From Macrocybe gigantea (taxonomy: Eukaryota > Basidiomycota > Agaricomycetes > Agaricales > Callistosporiaceae): a stretch of DNA of 64,000 bases. Under the pieces are notes generated by a model, which was not told where the DNA came from, did no database searches, and saw only the letters and a list, made by a program, of their open reading frames with translations. Positions 33,276 to 43,727 of this stretch are shown here, in pieces. The position numbers were made by a program, and so were the translations under genes. Location: assembly GCA_011319805.1 (NCBI GenBank), contig SJRY01000234.1, positions 372,001-436,000 on the forward strand, written 5' to 3'. Numbering within the stretch: position 1 is the stretch's first letter; every line of letters begins with the position of its first letter.

Positions 33276-33860
33276 ATGGTCAGCTATATGTTTGTTTTCA
33301 TGCTCTCTGCCCCTTTCTTACTCTTATGCATTCACAGGCCGACAACGCACCGCCAATCACACTCCGCACTAGAAAATTCATCACCAACCGCCTCCTTGCC
33401 CGCCGTCAATTTGTTCTGGATGTACTCCACCCCTCGCGACCCAATGTCTCCAAGACAGAGCTCCAAGAGAAGCTTGCTGCGATCTACAAGACGGACAAGA
33501 ACCGTGTTGTCACATTTGGTCTTCGCACGCAGTTTGGCGGTGGAAGAAGCACCGGTTTTGCGTTGATCTACGATGATGAGGCAGCGCAGAGGAAGTTTGA
33601 GCCGAGATATCGATTGGTTCGAGTGCGTTGCGCGTCCGCTTCCTGTTCTCGATGGGGTTTCTAACGACCATTTACTCGGTCAGTCTGGTTTGGCGCCAAA
33701 GGTAGATAAGCCGTCTCGCAAGCTGAGAAAGGAGAGGAAAAATCGCGCGAAGAAGGTATTTCTTCATCCTCTTCGATTTGTGCTCGCTAACCAGTTCGCG
33801 TCATAGTTCCGCGGCACCAAGAAACTCAAGGCCGCCGAGCCACCGAAGAAGGGCAAGTAA
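33276..33860 (+). CDS. RPS24: 40S ribosomal protein eS24
   Basis: A structural protein of the small ribosomal subunit. The coding part of the first exon is only the ATG (33276-33278). Intron 33279-33337 leads to [20 protein letters not shown], then [29 protein letters not shown] and [20 protein letters not shown], all strongly conserved. Introns 33623-33683 and 33756-33806 precede [20 protein letters not shown] and the basic tail [17 protein letters not shown]. The product is 137 residues, normal for the family. The 3' end converges on the centractin gene 251 bp away. Confidence 0.97.
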
Positions 33861-34111
33861 ACTTGCAGACTACCCGGCCTCTATATTTTATCTCCATGCT
33901 TGGGTTGCATATCATTCGCCAAAATGTATTCATTTACCAGAGTCTTATATGCTTTGCACTCTTCATGTTGAGCATGCACGCAATATGATATGCCCGCTTT
34001 ACTGCCATGCATGAATGCTTTCCAGCTCTCAATCTGAAAGCTTTATTAATGGACTGGTTACAAGGGTATCATGAGGTTGTCGAATGTAATGGGTGCCTAA
34101 AAGGATAGCCA

Positions 34112-35685
34112 TCAAAAACCGGATTTCTTGTGAATGACATCGGGGTCTTCTTGATACTCCTCGGCAGATATCCACATCTGTTGCAACGTTAAGGAATGGG
34201 TCATCGAGCTGCGTTAGGCTTACCTTCTTGAATGTGCTCAAACCTGCCAATATGGAACCTCCAATCCATGTCGAGTACTTGCGCTCCGGAGGAGCATAGA
34301 TTTTAATCTTGATATCCTTTAGAGCGAGCTTCTTGACCTCATTTAAGAGTCGATCGCCGAAGCCTTGATTGAAGCGGGCGTTAGAGCATGCCTTTGGACG
34401 ACGGTTTCCCACTCACCCTTGCACAGAGTACTCCCGCCACTGAGAACGATGTTTGAGAATAAGCTTTTCCTGAGATCGAGGTCTACGCGATTTATAGAGT
34501 CAACCACGACTTGGTGTACACCAGCATACTCCTGTCCAATCAGTTCTGGATTAAACAGGATTTCGGGGGCACGGAAGCGCTCAGGACCGAGCTGTTGTCG
34601 GATGATCAATGTCATAAAACGTGATACTGGATGAAACGGGCATGCCTGGATGACGTTCCCGTCGGGCAGGCGAAACTCCTCCATCCGTCCCAACGAGTCT
34701 TTTTCTTCCTTGGCAGGGTTAAGGGCAACGTAGCAGCATTTTTCTTTAATTGTTCGAATGACTTCCCGCTCTGCCGACGTGTGTAGATGATGACCAGACT
34801 TGCGTAACAGCAATTGAAGGTGATCGGTGACGTCTCTAGGGATAATGTATCAGATAGCATAGTTGATGAGGATGTCCAACGCACCGTCCTGCCACATCAA
34901 CTCGACGAATGGCATGAGGCATAGAGAAACCTTCAAACACTGGTACCGCGTGCGTGACCCCATCACCAGAATCAAGGACTATTCCAGTTGTTCTACCTGA
35001 AGAATATCTGAATGACACGTGGTAAGGTGTATCCTGGACGGCAAAGATGTTTCGACGCACAGAGATAGGACCGCCTGGACGGACATGAATAACGCAGGGA
35101 CATTGAAAGTGTCAAAAAATATCTGGGCGGCGACATCTCGGTTACTTCGCGGATTGAGCGGTGCCTCCGTCAGCAGGACAGGATGCTGGATGGCTGTACA
35201 ATTTATGACAAAGGCTGAGGAGAGTGACATTGACAGCGTACTTCTTCGCTCAGTGTTCCAAGTTCTTCAGCGTATACCCAGCTCCATATGCGTTCCATGT
35301 CGTCCCAATCGGTAACGATTCCGTGTTCCATTGGGTACTTTATCTTGAGCAGACCTCTGAACTCTTGGGCACGTCTTCCGATGAATACATCGCCTTCGAG
35401 GGCGCCGGCCATGACGCGTACATGTTTAGGGCGGCCAACACTACATGGACAGTTTGAATGAGGAGTCAGCTTGGATAGTGGGAAATCCAGCCTAACCGTC
35501 GGAACGCACAAAGACGGGAAGAAGCATTTGGGATGGTCCTGGCCGGCGAAGCCAGCTTTGATGGTGCCAGATCCCTGTCGGATAGTGTGCGTTACTGTAC
35601 TGCGGAGTAGAGGAAGAAAAATAGCGCGCACGTTGTCGATGACGACGGGCTGGTTTGTGAGGACGTCGTCGAATTCCGCTGACAT
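34112..35685 (-). CDS. ARP1: Centractin (actin-related protein 1, dynactin filament subunit)
   Basis: Arp1 forms the short filament of dynactin, which couples cargo to dynein. The start [18 protein letters not shown] (ATG at 35685) leads through an intron to [20 protein letters not shown]. Then come [57 protein letters not shown] and [19 protein letters not shown]. Further along are [19 protein letters not shown] and [19 protein letters not shown], with the end [21 protein letters not shown] and [11 protein letters not shown] separate Arp1 from true actin. Several introns of 45-60 nt. An in-frame upstream ATG near 35853 exists, but 35685 gives the family N-terminus. Confidence 0.95.
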
Positions 35686-36607
35686 TGCGCCTGCGTCGTG
35701 AAAGCGATGTTGGGGGAAGCTTGGAAACGCGTCCCATGTTGCGCACGTGACGGCACCCTTCTCCTTCGCTCGTTTAGGATGCCAGGCCGATACTGGCCCT
35801 TCTTCTCTTTCTGACGACGCTGATAGTAGGTTTTCTTGATAAGTTCCATGCACGACCCATTAAACTCGCTTCGCGTCTAGGTCCACGTTCATGCCATCCT
35901 GAACAAATGGGAGGCAACTAACTTTTGTAAATGTAACCACCTCTTTTCCACTCACAACGGTTGCAGATGAGTAAAATGGATCACAGGTATATGCTTCCAG
36001 TCAAACTATTCTATCCTCCACTTGAACATCCCGGATAACCCGGCTCAGCCATGCTTGTCATGCACGAAACGATGGTGTTTAAACCAGAACCTTCCCATCT
36101 GTGCCGGGGCATCGATCGGGAACACGAATCCGGACACTGCGACCGGAAAGGAAGGCGACGTAGAAGCACGTTGCTTCCGTACGTTCGGGCCTATTTTGTT
36201 GATCCTCGTTCGCACTGACGGCGTGCATGCAGAGCGGGACTCTCCACGGGACCAGTTGATAGTCACCCTGTTTCTTCTGACCGTTTTCGGGCTCTTGCTT
36301 GGGGCCGGTGTAAAAAACAGGATGATAAAGGCTGGTCTGAGTACCGAGATGCTGTGGAACGGTCGAAGGCGCTGGTGGGAGGCCAGTCGTTTCTGATAGT
36401 TCCGCTGTTTCAGAGCCTAATTGACGTTTCTTCGCGATGAATCAGGCATGGATTCCTGGACAACAGACGTATGAGTTGGGAATTTCCAGATTCGGATACA
36501 GTGCAGCCCAGGAGACGAGGATGGACGACTACGCTCGGGTGGAGGGTCCTGCGTGACAGTCTTGTACAGTGTATAATGTTACGAGTCACATTTTGCTGCA
36601 CCGTATC
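35686..36607. other. Large divergent intergenic region with unexplained open frames
   Basis: This 922-bp region separates centractin (-) from the acylated mini-protein gene (+). On the minus strand between about 36045 and 36440 all three frames are unusually open, one for over 110 codons, yet none starts with a good ATG or resembles a known family. A short hydrophobic frame on the plus strand (LIVTLFLLTVFGLLLGAG) overlaps them. I cannot assign a gene. Confidence 0.4.
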
Positions 36608-37020
36608 ATGGGCTCCTTGTGCTCAAAGCCTGCGACGCATTCCGGTACTCACACAGTCGTCCAGCGAGCCCCTGCTGCTGGTCCTAAAGCCATCAATCCC
36701 CAAGCGCAATCTCCAAGTGATCCTCGCGCCGCCGCTGCCGAAGCCGCGGAACGACGACTGAAGGCGGTCAGTCCCGTATTCGCTCTTTACAAGAACTCTC
36801 ACAACAATTCACCTCTTTAGGCACAAGCTAGGGGTACCTCCGCATCAAATCCACAGCAAGGCCGTCTTGCTTCACAATTGGCCAAGCAGTCAAAGACGAA
36901 GGTCGTGCCCACGGAGCGGGAGGGGGAGAGATTAGTGGTACGTCAAACGCTTAGCTCACTGTCTGGTCGACCGCTGGACCGCTCGAGACTGATCTGGCGC
37001 ATCTCCAACAGTGGGACTAG
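36608..37020 (+). CDS. Small acylated protein, 94 residues, conserved C-terminal VWD
   Basis: Three exons splice cleanly: 36608-36766, 36821-36937 and a 9-nt last exon, 37012-37020 (TGG GAC TAG). The protein starts MGSLCSKPATHSGTHTVV. Gly2 and Ser6 fit the N-myristoylation motif, and Cys5 is a likely palmitoylation site, so it should sit on the cytosolic face of a membrane. The middle is Ala/Arg-rich and helical (DPRAAAAEAAERRLKAAQAR), followed by GTSASNPQQGRLASQLAKQ. It ends ERLVWD. Small fungal proteins of this pattern are known to me only as uncharacterised. The middle intron (36938-37011, 74 nt) is longer than its neighbours. GPI2 starts 134 bp downstream in the same direction. Confidence 0.85.
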
Positions 37021-37154
37021 AGTACCGTACTGGCTCTCTGCTGCGCTACCGCCCCCTTAGTTGAACTTGCTGTCCATCGCCTCCAATCCTATTTTGGCAC
37101 GTGATAGTCTAACACACGTGGATATATCGTGAGCTGAGCAGAAACAGTCGCAGT

Positions 37155-38288
37155 ATGATTTGGCAAAAGACGCTTTGGAGGAAACAGCCCTTTCAAGACA
37201 ACTACGTTCCTCCAACTCAGTTTCTCTCTTCCTTGAAAAGAAATGGTGTGGCATCTCCATTTCCTGCCAATCGGCATTCTCTAACTCCCTTTCAAAGCCA
37301 ATTTCCGGCCCTATACCTATTGGCCTCTCGTTTTACACGCTTGTGGCGTCGTCCAGCACACTTCTGTAACCTTCATATTCATTGCCGTTTTTGTGCGACT
37401 CAGGGAGCAAGCGATGCAACCCCATACCCTTGTCCTGGCAAGCGTTGGCTGTTTCATGGTCGGCTACGCCCTATGGCAGTTCCTCAATCGAACCAACTCC
37501 CTGAATGACCGTCAGTCTCGTTCCCTGTCACCATTGAGCTGGTGTTCACCCAACTGAAGCATCGCAGACCTCAAGGCATTCAAGTCTTCCATACTGATCT
37601 TCCTCTCGCTCATGTCCTTGTCCCCCGTTTTGAGGACTTTGACTTCCGCTACATCATCTGATTCTATATGGGCTTTATCGGCTTTCCTTTTGTTCCTGAA
37701 CGGCCTACTGGCTGATTATCGACCGCTCAAAACTGATGCTGCCCTGCAAGAACGGTGAGCACGCCGAAAGTTGACATCTGAAGCTGGCCATGACCCTGCT
37801 TCATATAGCTTAACTTCAGTTCTATCAATGAATGCGGCCGTGTCCGCATCAGTGGTCCTGGCATCTCGTTTGACCACCGAAGTTGCAGTCTTCGCTTTGA
37901 TTTTGTTCTCCGTCCAGGCGTTTACGCTATTTCCGATCTTACGCCATCGCATGCAGGTACGCCTCGCACCTCGCATCGTGTTCCTTGGCACCCCCCGCTG
38001 AGTGTGAAAATCCTCGCTGCAAAAGGCGAGCCCGCCCATCATTCAGGTGTCGCTAACCATTGCCTTATCCGCTTTCTCCGTTCATTTAACCGCTCCAATT
38101 TCATGGACGGTCGGCTATATCATGGCAGCTGCACACCTATTCGTTGCCTTGATCGCCCCAGCCATCCTAGTCTGGGCTCAGCGATTCAAAAAGTGAGTCT
38201 TCTTTTTCAAGGAGAGATGATTTTTGTTCTGAGTGTCCACAGTGAAATTCGAGGACCGTGGGATGTTGCGGTTCCTAGAGTAAGATGA
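37155..38288 (+). CDS. GPI2: GPI2/PIG-C, subunit of GPI-N-acetylglucosaminyltransferase
   Basis: PIG-C is a multi-pass ER subunit of the enzyme that makes GlcNAc-PI, the first GPI-anchor step. Exons: 37155-37245, 37298-37510, 37568-37754, 37809-37956, 38047 to about 38193, then a short last exon. The N-terminus is diagnostic: MIWQKTLWRKQPFQDNYVPP, then NFRPYTYWPLVLHACGVVQH. Later motifs are DHLKAFKSSILIFLSLMSLS, SPVLRTLTSATSSDSIWAL, LTSVLSMNAAVSASVVLASR and the closing NEIRGPWDVAVPRVR, which matches the 'ENIHGPWDEA' end of animal PIG-C. At least seven hydrophobic segments are present. The exact start could be slightly upstream, since no in-frame stop was tested beyond the leader. Confidence 0.94.
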
Positions 38289-38487
38289 CTGTACAATCTC
38301 CCATTAAGGTAGAAATATATATGCTACTGCAAGACGAGACGACTATGTACTTTTACATTATCATACAATACAGTTATAGCACACAAATAGCAATAGGCAG
38401 CATCCGAGCTCTACAAAGCAAAGTCAAAAGCAAGTCCATAAAGATACAAGTGCATCCAAATAACGATCGCCTGCCAAAATTTGAGGG

Positions 38488-39994
38488 TCATGATTGCGCC
38501 GACGTCGCATCATGGTCATCGTCTTGAATTCGGGGTCGCTTCGTGCCGGGCGAGATTCCCATTTCTATGCCCCTCGCTTCCAGGATGTCCATGGCGACTT
38601 TGGCCGCACCCTCTGACGTCTTTTTGGTTCGCGCACGTGTTCGACGAAGCGCACCGAAAGCTTGCGCTTTGATGACAGCCAGAGTTCCTGATATCGCCGG
38701 GGTCCCTGGCGAAGGCGACCGCGATGATCGTGCCATCGTGATGCTACGCCGTGGTCGCATGCGTAGATTCGGATAGCATGCAGAATCGCCATCGCTACTT
38801 CCACGCTCAAGGGAAGGACCTACATCGGGTGTGGAAAGAGGTGGAAGAGCAGGGAAGATAGAACGGTCCATGCTAGGGCTTCCTTTCCGCCCTATCCTGT
38901 AGCGGACAGTGTCGCTTGATGGCCCGGCAAGAGAAATGTCCGCAGTGCCGCCATGCAGGGTCAAGTCTGCTCCACGGCTCTGAGTATGACGTCTGAAGCT
39001 GAAGTCCGACCGCTCCGAGCCCACCGTGTCGGGGAACGTAAACTGGAATGAGGTTAACGATGTGGATGACGAGGATCCTGGTGTTGAATTTACAGGCGAT
39101 AAAGAGCGGCTGTTTGAAAATACATAGGGAGCAGCCTCGAGAGTGGCTAACGGCGTTTTTTGGTCTTCGACTTGGAAACGATATGTCATGGAAGAAGAAT
39201 CTAGGGGAGGAGAATCGGCAAAGCCGGGCGAGTGTGACGAATGGTTACTAGCCACCGCTCCAGAGTCGCCACTTGACGACGCGCTCTGTGCGATCGTCTG
39301 AGGCCAGGCTCCCTCCCGGACGCCCTGGAGCGCGTATTGATATGGACTGAACTTTGCTCCTCGATTGGATGCTGTGTCACAAGAAATCTCCGCATCCATA
39401 CCGGGGTATGGTGGGGAAGCGGTATTATTTTGGAAAGGGCTGGAAATAGCACCGTAAGCACTACTTGCGGTCGACGACGAGTGACTATGCGTGCGATACC
39501 CTATACCAGTAGGTCCATACTGCGGTAAAGCCTGTGCTGATGACTCCTGCACAAGATCCGGGGTGAAGGAGGGTGGAAATGGCGGAGGAGCGTCGTTGTC
39601 AATTCCTTGGCCGTTCTTTCGAGCAACCCATAGCGTTCTCAATATCTTTTCACGCTCTCGCAACTCGTGCCGCAATCGGGCGTTTTGCTGCCGCAACTCT
39701 TGTGACTCTTTACGGGCTTCTCTGCAAGAATCCTGTAACTGAAGGACAACTGATTCCAGGCTCGTTACTGCACGACAGGCGCATTAGCGTGTAGGTCAAG
39801 ATGTTCTTTAGACTCATTCCCGAACCTGTCTCCTCCAAGGTAGCGATGTAGTTGGCCCGTCTGGCTCGGAATGCCGCCTGTGCATCGGCATTCTTCTTTT
39901 TCCGGAGTGCAATGTCGGAGATACGCGCGGCAGCATCGTCGGGGGCTGCCTTGGTGTTATGGGGAGGCGGCGAATTTGGGTCGGATTTTGGCAT
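38488..39994 (-). CDS. bZIP transcription factor
   Basis: A nuclear DNA-binding protein with a basic-leucine-zipper region near the N-terminus. The start MPKSDPNSPPPHNTKAAPDD is followed by the basic region ALRKKKNADAQAAFRARRAN and YIATLEE, then an intron and a heptad region (LRQQNARLRHELREREKIL). The rest is a long Ser/Pro-rich, probably disordered stretch. It ends GTKRPRIQDDDHDATSAQS. The basic region carries the NxxAQxxFR pattern (NADAQAAFR), as in fungal AP-1/ATF-like factors. There is no C-terminal Cys-rich redox domain, so this is not a Yap1-type oxidant sensor. Target genes cannot be read from the sequence. Confidence 0.92.
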
Positions 39995-40552
39995 TAGTGA
40001 GAGAGACGTTAAGGCAATAAGCGGACGAACAGATGGTTTTAAACTGGCATGGAAAAGAATTCGAATCAGAGGGCACGAGGAGAAGGGTCCGCGGCCCTTA
40101 AAACCTGTTTCTGCTTAGCCGATATAGTGCACAATTTAAGATTGGCCTGAATGAGTGCGGCGCTCAGGCTGACAGCAAGACATTCTCGAAGATTAGTTGG
40201 GAAACCTGAAAGGAAAATAACTTCTCCTACGGAAGTTAACTCCATTGATCCACCACGGACTTCCACACAACTCAAACTGCTGTTAAGGTTTCCGCGCCAC
40301 CAGGTCCACCATGCAACCCATTCGCCGGTCAACTCCGAGCCGCAATGCACCTCGCGATCCAACAATTCATTTTCTTTTCGGTCCTCGAGTTACCTCGCAA
40401 CCACAGCATTTCATTGCCGGCCTCTATATTGAGCTAAAGCACAGGGACAGTGATATACCCCAACGGCTGACTTGGTGAGCCGCATACTTTTTTGTCGTGT
40501 CCAATCCCAGCTCAGCGCATTCCAGTCGTCCAACGTTTGATTCCTTGCGTCT
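39995..40552. other. Intergenic region; small open frames only
   Basis: These 558 bp separate the bZIP start from the APC4 stop. Two plus-strand frames are open for 50-90 codons: one from an ATG at 40151 (MSAALRLTARHSRRL) and an overlapping one reading FAGQLRAAMHLAIQQF then IFFSVLELPRN. They could be exons of a small gene, but I found no splice pattern that joins them and no family match. The bZIP promoter should also be here. Confidence 0.4.
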
Positions 40553-43500
40553 TCAAGCTTCTTCGATTTCTTCAAACTCATCATCTTCCGCTTCCAAATC
40601 GAACGACTCGATCACCTCTCCCCGACTGTCAAGTACGCAGGCAACCCTCCGACCCTGTCTGCCGTTTAACGCAAGCGACACACCTCCCACTTTGCATCCG
40701 CTCAGAGCACGACGCCGATTGATCGGAATTTGCACTAGTGGAAACTGCCCAGACATTAGCACAGGGTCTCCGTATTGTATTCGTATTGAAATCGTACATG
40801 TCCATCTTTCCAACGGCTCACTGTCGTGAAAAAGATGTCTTCACAAGCGACCATTTCCGGTTGGTTATCATGTCGGACGTCCTGATATACCAGATCCGCG
40901 TATCTGACCATTGCGATGTATGTAGGACCTAGGATAGGCGTAGCAATTAGTGACCTTTGAAACTGTCTGCTTTCGTTTCCTCACTATCTCGCAATTGGGG
41001 GCGGCAAACAAGGACCAAACTCTCGTCGTCAAAAAACTCGCCCTCCAGCAAATGGAGAGCAGTTGGTACGTTTCCATCCGATTCCGGAAAATAACATTCT
41101 GCGAGGATGGCGCCGGGTTCGGATAATGTGTGGGAGGCGACGTCATAGCGAACACGAGTTATACACACTGCGCGCAGGAATAAGAGAAGTACGTCGGGAC
41201 GGGATTTGACACGTACGGAAGAAACGTTGTTCAACCGTTAAAAGAGCAAGCATGTAACGCAAGATTGCATCTTGCTATTATCAATGAGATAGAGACAACA
41301 TGATATTACGACGAGGAGCTTACCTCGTGCTTAACATTTCTATCCTTTATAACTGGTGGCTGTGGGCCATGAGTGAAGGACAGCTCCACTGGGGAATCGG
41401 ATATGATCGCGGAATGCGTGGCAGCATCCGCTGCGCCTTCGAACACGGCTCCGCAAACCGTTGCCAATTCTTGCGTCAGAGCTTGAATGTCAGCCCTGAA
41501 TTTTTCTGCAAAATCATCTTTCACATCGTCCTGCGAGGCATCAGGATAGGAATACGTCCAAGTGATCTAGAATGTTATATATACTCTTACAATCTCTGGC
41601 AAGGCAGGATCAGCATCGAGAGCCAGACGGGCTTTCTCCAGAGCGTGGGCAACGCTGTTATCACTGGTCTTAGACGCAGCCAGCTCTTCAGGGAAACGCG
41701 ATTCAGTCGACGCGGCGAAGCAATTGTCGATGTAATTGGTCGCAAGAGCGGACATTAGATATCCATTTGCTTCCAAAATATCATACCGCTGGGATGGGTT
41801 CTCATTGGCATTGCCAGTGGGATTAGTTCTCGATAATTCTTAGTGTAGGCCGGGTCAACAGATGACAGGACAATTATAATTTGCCTGAGCATACCTGTCT
41901 TTAACCAAGCGATGAAATTTCTGAACTGCGACAAGTCTCTGCGCGCGATCGATCCTAACAAGGTTCCTATAAATATGATCTTCGTCGTGACAATCAGACA
42001 TAATTCGATGCTTTCATATGAAAGCTCAAACATCTTGAAAGCTGGGCTGTACAACATGAATGCGCATGGTCAGCTGAACAGAGACAGACGGCGTACAGTT
42101 GTGACCACGCCTGGAGTTCTTCGAGGATAAGATGCAACCTTTGGCATGCGGGAATGACACGCTTTTCCGCATAGTCGCGCATCTTGATCAGAGCCTCCGA
42201 GACCGTGGACTCCCACTTCTGCACACTCTGCAAGGACTACATCAGCGGATGTCGAGCTATGACACAGGGGCACTCACTCTTTCGCTTGTCGTCTCTGAAC
42301 TTCCAAGGTGATCCATGAGCGCCTCTGAGCCGCGCCCGGTTAGGAGCAATACCGTCAAATCTAAAATGGCATCTGGAGATTCGCCTAGACCATGATAAGC
42401 GGAGTTAAGAGGTGCAGAAAAAGGGCTGTATACCATAATCTTTTTGCCTGGATTCCAATGCTTGAACCCATTTTGGTCCAAAATGTCGTGCGCCATGAGC
42501 ATGATCGGATCCGAACCATACTGTCCGCATTTCTTGCACGACTCGCATCACATACCACACCAATTCGCGTGCCACAGAAGACAGCTTTGCCAAATCCCGC
42601 ACGGAACGTTTTTCAAGTAATGGGACCTCAACACGGAGGGGTTTCAGAGATGTATAAAACGCCTCATTGGCCTTTTTCATGGTATGGGCCAAAAATGTTG
42701 AAGATTTTGGGACGTTATGGAATGAGCGAACCGAATGACCTAGATAAATGTGTCCCAAAGGGAAACTTCCATCGAGAAAACAATGAATGTTGCCCAGATC
42801 ATCTGAAACTGCGAGAAAATCATTGACTTTGGAGGGAGCTGTGTCTTCGGCCACTTTGAAAGGGCGTTCGCGAGCTCGAGAATGTATTGAGGCTAAATTG
42901 GGATCAATGGTGAGTGTTGGCCATGCATCGATAACTCCCGGACATGACGATGTATGTGACATCCGCGGCTGCGATCCTTGTAAGGCAAAGAGGTCTGCGG
43001 CACTATAACTTCAAGGCTCAGATGCGTCCACTGGACTACGAGCTGAACACCGACGTCGACTTATGTGGATCATCTTGAAGGTGATCGAGGAGCGGTAAGG
43101 TAGCCAAGATTGAAATCGATGTTCCTGTCTATGTGACGCATAGGTATAAGCCCGTATCCAGTGGATGGGAGGGATTACAATGACGCCTCTTCTGTTAAAA
43201 ATATCCGGAATGCGTGTCGTGTACGCCGGTTCGTCCTGTCGATACCACCACACCCCAGTCAGGTTGATGGATGGTGAATGGGGGGGAACTGTAACGCGTA
43301 AGCTTCGGATAAGACATCCATCCTCCAAGGAGTGAATGTTCAGCTGGGGGGGTTTTGAATGACGGCGATGCACTGGCCTGACAATACATCATGCAATGAA
43401 CTACAGCAGCAACGCTATGGATTTACCATCGGGGCTCCATGTCAGACCCACGGCTTCCGCAGCAACCTTTTCGTTATCGTGGTTAATTTCCACTTCCCAT

Positions 43501-43664
43501 ACTCTAGAGCCGTGGCTGTAGTTCCATAAGCTAAGTCTGTCATGAGCTCCGAGGCGGAATATCAATGCGATGAGATCCTTGTCCGGGCAACAAGACGAGC
43601 TGAATACACGGGCAGACGATGTGAACCGCAGTGTAGCCAAAGGAGAAAAGGAACGGTAACCCAT
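40553..43664 (-). CDS. APC4: APC4, anaphase-promoting complex subunit 4
   Basis: APC4 is a platform subunit of the anaphase-promoting complex, the ubiquitin ligase that drives mitotic exit. The N-terminal WD40-like domain starts MGYRSFSPLATLRFTSS, followed by CCPDKDLIALIFRLG and VGLTWSPDGKSIALL. The helical middle is recognisable at FLAVSDDLGNIHCFLDGSFP and AKLSSVARELVWYVMRVVQ, the part that packs in the APC platform. The C-terminus ends RRVACVLDSRGEVIESFDLE and an acidic tail (DDEFEEIEEA). The frame is open further upstream, but the first real ATG is at 43664. DRS1 ends only 63 bp upstream on the same strand, so the APC4 promoter is compact or overlaps DRS1. Confidence 0.92.
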
Positions 43665-43727
43665 CGACGAAGATGGTGTGACGTGCAAAGGTCTGTTGTG
43701 TACATCAGTTTACATATTCTACTTGCA

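Noticed and set aside
35203..35853. Longer centractin N-terminus beginning near 35853
   Set aside because: The ATG at 35685 gives the expected [13 protein letters not shown] start; the extension reads through leader sequence.
43665..43688. Upstream start for APC4 at 43688
   Set aside because: The codon is TTG; the first ATG is 43664.
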